Positions 59,801 through 64,000 of a stretch of DNA of 64,000 bases are shown in pieces. Under the pieces are notes generated by a model. It was given only the letters and a program-made list of their open reading frames with translations, was not told where the DNA came from and searched no databases. Position 1 is the first letter of the stretch. Each line of letters begins with the position of its first letter. Position numbers and translations under genes: made by a program. Origin of the DNA: Ziziphus jujuba (lineage: Eukaryota; Streptophyta; Magnoliopsida; Rosales; Rhamnaceae); assembly GCF_031755915.1 (NCBI RefSeq), contig NC_083382.1:4278001-4342000 (forward strand). The letters run 5' to 3'.

Positions 59801-60424
59801 ATGCACAAACTCGGGAAAGTTTTTCAGAGATGGGGCTGTCATCAAAATGCAGTGTAGGGTCAATCAACTGCGAAAACTCGAGGCTAAGAGCCTATCTTTT
59901 CTAATCATATAGAAATTCCTAAATCCAGATCTATGATTTTAGAATTTTGTTTATGGTGACGATTTTTATTTTATTTTAATTTCTATTATTTTATTATTCA
60001 ACATATAGAAAAAAAAAAAAAAGTTGTAAATTCATAATTCAATCATTCGATCCTAATCATATATATTCCAATTGGATCGGTATAAGATTTGGCTCTCGAT
60101 TTTCTCAATTGTTTTACTCAATTGCCAGATGTAGCTTTAAGAAAACATCTTTACCCAGATCAATCGAATATTATGTTTGTACGGTATAATTAACAATTTA
60201 AAACACCACATTTTTTTATAAAATTCATTATTTTTAATCCTGAAATATATTAAGAGGTTTTCATACAAATCTATTGGCAAATAGTATACTTTTTAGCCAA
60301 AAAAAAAAAAAAAAAGAAAGAAAACTATCAAATTCAAACAATTTTGACTATTATTCAATGGGATTAGATATCAATTATAAATAATAATAAAAAATTACTC
60401 TGAATGCATTATTTTTAATTATGA

Positions 60425-60459
<35 letters not shown>

Positions 60460-61093
60460 CACTAGAAGGTGTCGATCATAACGGTCAACCTGCCAAAGCA
60501 TTGATGATGGACCATTTATCGAAGTAATAAAGAGAGTCCAATTCAGCCAGCTCACAGTAGCCACGTGGGAATTTTTCAGCAATTTTAAGGTAAGACCAAA
60601 CACACCCTTAGACGAAGGACACGTCACACACGCTCCACCTCTAAACCAACATTATTGGCCCACGTTAAGGGTAATTTGTGTTACATGACTGACTAGATTT
60701 GACTATGTTAAGAGTAGATTGGATTATTTTAAATTCCATTTAAATTGTCATTTAATATTGAATTACATTTTAATTATTCAATTTTATATTCCAGTCCAGT
60801 CCAATCTTTTATTGCAGAAATTCTAATTTCCTACCACAACTTAAAACTCTTTCTTTTAATTATCTAAAAGACCTTAAATTATTTTCTTTTATATTTCTCA
60901 TCTTCTTTTCGTCTTTTCTTTTAAGTATAACAACTTAAATAATAAAACTTGTTTCTCCGTTTCCTTAATAATTAATCAATTGTTCATACTTCCAGCTTTA
61001 TAGAATTTAATTTTCGATATTTACATTATGAGCCTAAAGCAATTCTTTCTTTAATATAAAATCCTAAAATATTCCATTAAATTAGTTATATAG

Positions 61094-61125
<32 letters not shown>

Positions 61126-61465
61126 ACATATCAACATCATTGACATGTTATTAAACAAAAAAGAAATTGCAAATTTTCTTATCAAGATACAAAAAAGACA
61201 AGATAATGCATGCACTTTCTTATCCATATTACACTACTGTTGGAATAAAATATCCACCTAATTCATGGTCCACCTATTTCTATCTTTTGAAAAGTAAACA
61301 AGCTTTACAAACTTCACCGACGTTCACATAAATTGTTTTAAATATTTGATTTTATTTTTCAAAGAATGATATGAAAATTTATATAATCTTTTTATACTCC
61401 CGGATTTGAGCTTTGTTTTAAATCTCTCAAGTATAAACGAAACAGTCGGAATAGGGAGAAGCTTC

Positions 61466-61499
<34 letters not shown>

Positions 61500-61966
61500 C
61501 CTCTGTCTCACATCTTATATGGAATCCACACATGTGAAAAGGTGGGTATCAAATTGGGTTGTTAGAGATATATGCATGGTGTATTAAGTTTTTTTTATTA
61601 CCAAAAAACAAAAACAAAAATTGTTGTAAGAGGGTAGGTGAAATAAGAGGGTTGTGTGGAATGAAATATAAAACATTTTTTATTATTTTTTGAAAAATAA
61701 AAATAGAAAATTTTGAGCAAATGGCAATTTAAAGAGAGAGTTGTTGATACCCCGGGTTAAAGCAACAAAAATGAGCATCCCAATGGTACAATAATGAATG
61801 GCAACTACTGTTTGATAGCATGGTTAACCGTATTTTGACTATTCTTATATCATATCCAATCTTTATCTATTTCATGGTTAATCGTATTTGGACTATTCTT
61901 ATATTATATCCAATCTTTATCTATTTTACCCCATTTACCGACATCATGACATGCAATTGTCTGTTT

Positions 61967-62001
<35 letters not shown>

Positions 62002-63267
62002 TGAAAAAAGACATGCAATTGTTTGGGACTAAAAAATCACAGTATCTTAATTGCTTAGTACCAGAAAAAGCTGAAATAGTATGCGGTCCCACAATAGGGG
62101 TATATAAATTGAACATCGAATGTTCGAGCATATGCTTTTCGATAGCTAGCTACTACCAACTCAACTCCAATTATTCATTAAAAATAAAAATAAAAAAATT
62201 ACGAACTCAATTCCTTCAAAAAACAAACAAAAACTCTTCACTTGAAAAATAAAATTATCTATCATCAAACCTAAAAAAATAAATAAAAACTTTTCATCAT
62301 AGTGTTTTTTTTTTTTTTTTTTGGGTTATATATAAGCGACATAAAAAGCTTACTTACCTTATAAATTATTGTGTGTTACTATTAATATTATTTTATAGCA
62401 TACGTTCACTTAGAAATTAATTAACAAAAATCCAAAAGCAAAAGAAGCAAAAGTTGGTAGAAAGCTTCTACCATTCATAAAGTCCTTATCTTCTAAAATG
62501 TGAAAATCTCCTTTAACCACATCATTTCCAATTTTAGCTTCTTATTATTGTTTTTTATTTTCTTTTTTCCCCCAAAAAGACCCGAAAAAAAAAAAAAACA
62601 AAAAATTGTTCGCCCCGTTTAAGTATAACATTTCTAATTTTAGCTTTGAAATTTTTTTAATTTTTATTTTCTTATTAGTTAACAATTTTTTCTTGAACCA
62701 AGTGCCGCCTCATGTCCGGTTCATATATATATATATATTTTTTTCCATTCACGGGTTTGTCACATGTTCATAATTTTTTTTATTTTTTATTACCATCATT
62801 TTGATTTTCACATTTAAAAAAACAAGTTAATTTTTTAATCTTTTTAGAACCAAAAGTAATTATATAAAAAAAATAAGTGCAAAAACTAACTAAAACCAGA
62901 ACAAAAATAAAAATAAAAATAAAAATAAAATAAACGAGAGATTAGAGAGAAAAAAAGGCAAGCTTACAAGAACACTGAATCCGGTGACGTCAGCGAAAGA
63001 CGTAGCGATTGCGACGCCGGATAGAGAGATTTCGCCGAGATGTCCGGCCATCATCAAGGAAACGACTTGCAAAAGGAACTGACTCACTGTAACCACCACC
63101 ATCGGAACCCCCATCTGGCAGAGCTTCCTCAGCTCTTCTACCATGGCTTTCTTTGTAATTACAGACCATGACGATGACGATGACGACGATGATGATGATG
63201 ATGCTGATGCTGATGGTGACGATGGTGGTGATGTTAATTTCTTGCTTTGCAATAGAGCCTCTTCCAT
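56885..63267 (-). CDS. MATE efflux transporter (DETOXIFICATION type), 7 exons, 499 aa
   Basis: Exons are 63267-62968, 58698-58154, 58044-57958, 57862-57806, 57685-57447, 57274-57069 and 56950-56885. All introns are GT-AG and the lengths sum to 1,500 nt, giving 499 codons and a TAA. MATE proteins export cationic or phenolic compounds in exchange for protons across the plasma or vacuolar membrane, through 12 helices. Family marks include MAGHLGEISLSGVAIATSFA and GALETLCGQTFGAEQYDKLG, LEWASFELLVLLSGFLPNAE with LETSVLSV, IPYGIGAAASTRVSNELGAG and GWQDIAAYVNLGAYYGVGVP. The order and exon pattern fit the DTX14-19 clade. The N-terminus has an 11-Ser tract coded by a TC-rich triplet repeat, probably variable in length. 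The first intron (58699-62967, 4.27 kb) is AT-rich and much longer than the others (95-172 bp). A relic of its last exon lies at 46,191-46,240. No disabling change was found. Confidence 0.93.
61469..61497. repeat. (TG)n microsatellite in the MATE first intron
   Basis: About 14 TG units follow CACA. Confidence 0.95.
61820..61927. repeat. 54-bp tandem duplication in the MATE first intron
   Basis: Two 54-bp units share ATGGTTAA(C/T)CGTATTT, GACTATTCTTATAT and ATCCAATCTTTATCTATTT. No coding signal. Confidence 0.93.
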
Positions 63268-63274
63268 TTTCTTT

Positions 63275-63298
63275 TGTTTTTTTTTTTTTTTTTTTTTC
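63275..63298. repeat. T tract in the MATE 5' UTR (A tract in the mRNA)
   Basis: A run of about 23 T on the plus strand lies just before the MATE start codon, so the transcript carries a poly-A run about 10 nt upstream of the AUG. Confidence 0.85.
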
Positions 63299-63379
63299 TT
63301 ATACTCTCTAATGGTGATTGTATTAAAGCTTAACTACACTTGAACCTACACGCGGAGAAACGTTCGAGAAATGTGGGTC

Positions 63380-63387
63380 TATTTATA
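63380..63387 (-). promoter_or_regulatory. Probable TATA box of the MATE gene
   Basis: On the minus strand the sequence reads TATAAATA inside CTCTCTATAAATAGACC, about 113 bp before the start codon. It predicts a leader of about 80 nt. Confidence 0.65.
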
Positions 63388-64000
63388 GAGAGAGAAAAAA
63401 AGACATATGTATCCGTGGATTATGACTCATTGGTTGAGAGTGTGAAATGGTGTAGTAATAATGATTCTGACAACTCAAGCTTAAAAAACGTGACACACCT
63501 GCTTTTTCTTTTCTTTTTTATTTTTATTTTTATTTTTAATTCCTTTTACATCAATACCCCTGTTTTTTAATCTATTTTGCATGAATATCCTTTTTATATT
63601 TCAATTCAAAGTAAATTTACATCAATACCCCTATGTTTTAATGACACATGTCCTTTCCATGACACAGTTAGTTTTCAAGAAAATGCCATTTAAGCCTTTA
63701 TTTACTCTAATGTTTTCTCCCGTGGCCTAAATAATATTGACCGCTACATTTAGTAATGGTATCCAAATGAATTCATAACTACATTTGATATATATATATA
63801 TATATATATATTCACCATTAAAAATGAAATTGTAAAACAATTAAAAAATCAAATTTTATGTGTCATTTAGTAACACAATTAGTTTTGAAAGAAAATTACC
63901 ATTTAAACCTTTATTTCCTTCAACGGCCCAAATAATATATCACCACCTACAAGTTGGTGTAATGGTATCCAAACGAATTCATGACTACAAACTAAAAGCA
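63388..64000. repeat. MATE upstream region with nested direct repeats
   Basis: TTTACATCAATACCCCT occurs near 63,545 and 63,618. A longer duplication of about 215 bp repeats ACA(G/A)TTAGTTTT(C/G)AA, CCATTTAA(G/A)CCTTTATTT and AATGGTATCCAAA(T/C)GAATTCAT (near 63,666-63,776 and 63,880-63,983), with an (AT)n run between. No gene seen; it probably includes the distal MATE promoter. Confidence 0.7.

Larger units (their letters stand above)
58699..62967 (-). other. Long first intron of the MATE gene
   Basis: It is 4,269 bp, AT-rich, with (AT)n near 60,430 and 61,100, long A/T tracts and no recognisable exon. Stretches such as GGATTAGACTGAAAGTCTAG (intron 5) and GACTAGATTTGACTATG (60,690) suggest small transposon relics. 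The reading frames in it are chance. Confidence 0.85.

Overview
The window looks like nuclear DNA of a eudicot plant. It is strongly AT-rich, full of AT and GA microsatellites, and has GT-AG introns, TATA-box promoters, nested DNA transposons and LTR elements, a plant MATE transporter gene and a MIR156/157 gene. I cannot name the species from sequence alone.

Region 1 (about 1-17,400) is the inside of a large Mutator-like element (MULE). It has two dead genes pointing at each other: a ULP1-type cysteine protease with an N-terminal DUF1985 region (+, 201-3806) and a MuDR-type transposase (-, 16827-8278). Between them is a 253-bp tandem array (3950-7812) of about eleven units in one orientation followed by five in the other. 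The transposase is split by two about 3-kb solo LTRs lying head to head (10752-13666 and 13672-16680), which inserted through near-identical 5-bp target sites. Taking the LTRs and one target copy out restores the reading frame.

Region 2 (about 17,400-33,500) has no intact gene. It holds a cluster of broken gene pieces, all on the minus strand and all keeping introns or splice sites: part of a membrane lipid-transfer (SMP/C2, NTMC2T5-like) gene, the first two exons of a ZIFL-type transporter, and two exons of isochorismate synthase. This is the pattern left by DNA-level gene capture. A small TRIM-like solo LTR, an 860-bp hAT-like remnant, minisatellites and a third solo LTR of the Region 1 family (30221-33524) follow.

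Region 3 (33,500-41,900) is AT-rich intergenic DNA with one clear gene: a MIR156/157 primary transcript with its own TATA box (39380). Its mature miRNA arm is at 39615-39635, and its 3' (star) arm is present twice as a perfect 46-bp tandem duplication.

Region 4 (41,900-64,000) is built on a tandemly duplicated block. The apparent ancestral order is a small proline-rich gene X (+), a small His/Pro-rich gene Y (+), then the 3' end of a MATE gene (-). Unit 1 (41,967-46,240) has X, a Y that lost its start, and a relic of the last MATE exon. Unit 2 (50,125-52,400) has an X flank abutting an RNase H fragment, and an intact Y (116 aa). Unit 3 has an X relic, an intact Y (103 aa) and the only full MATE gene (7 exons, 499 codons, 63267-56885). 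Transposon insertions enlarge unit 1. The stretches between genes are AT-rich repeats and degenerate mobile DNA.
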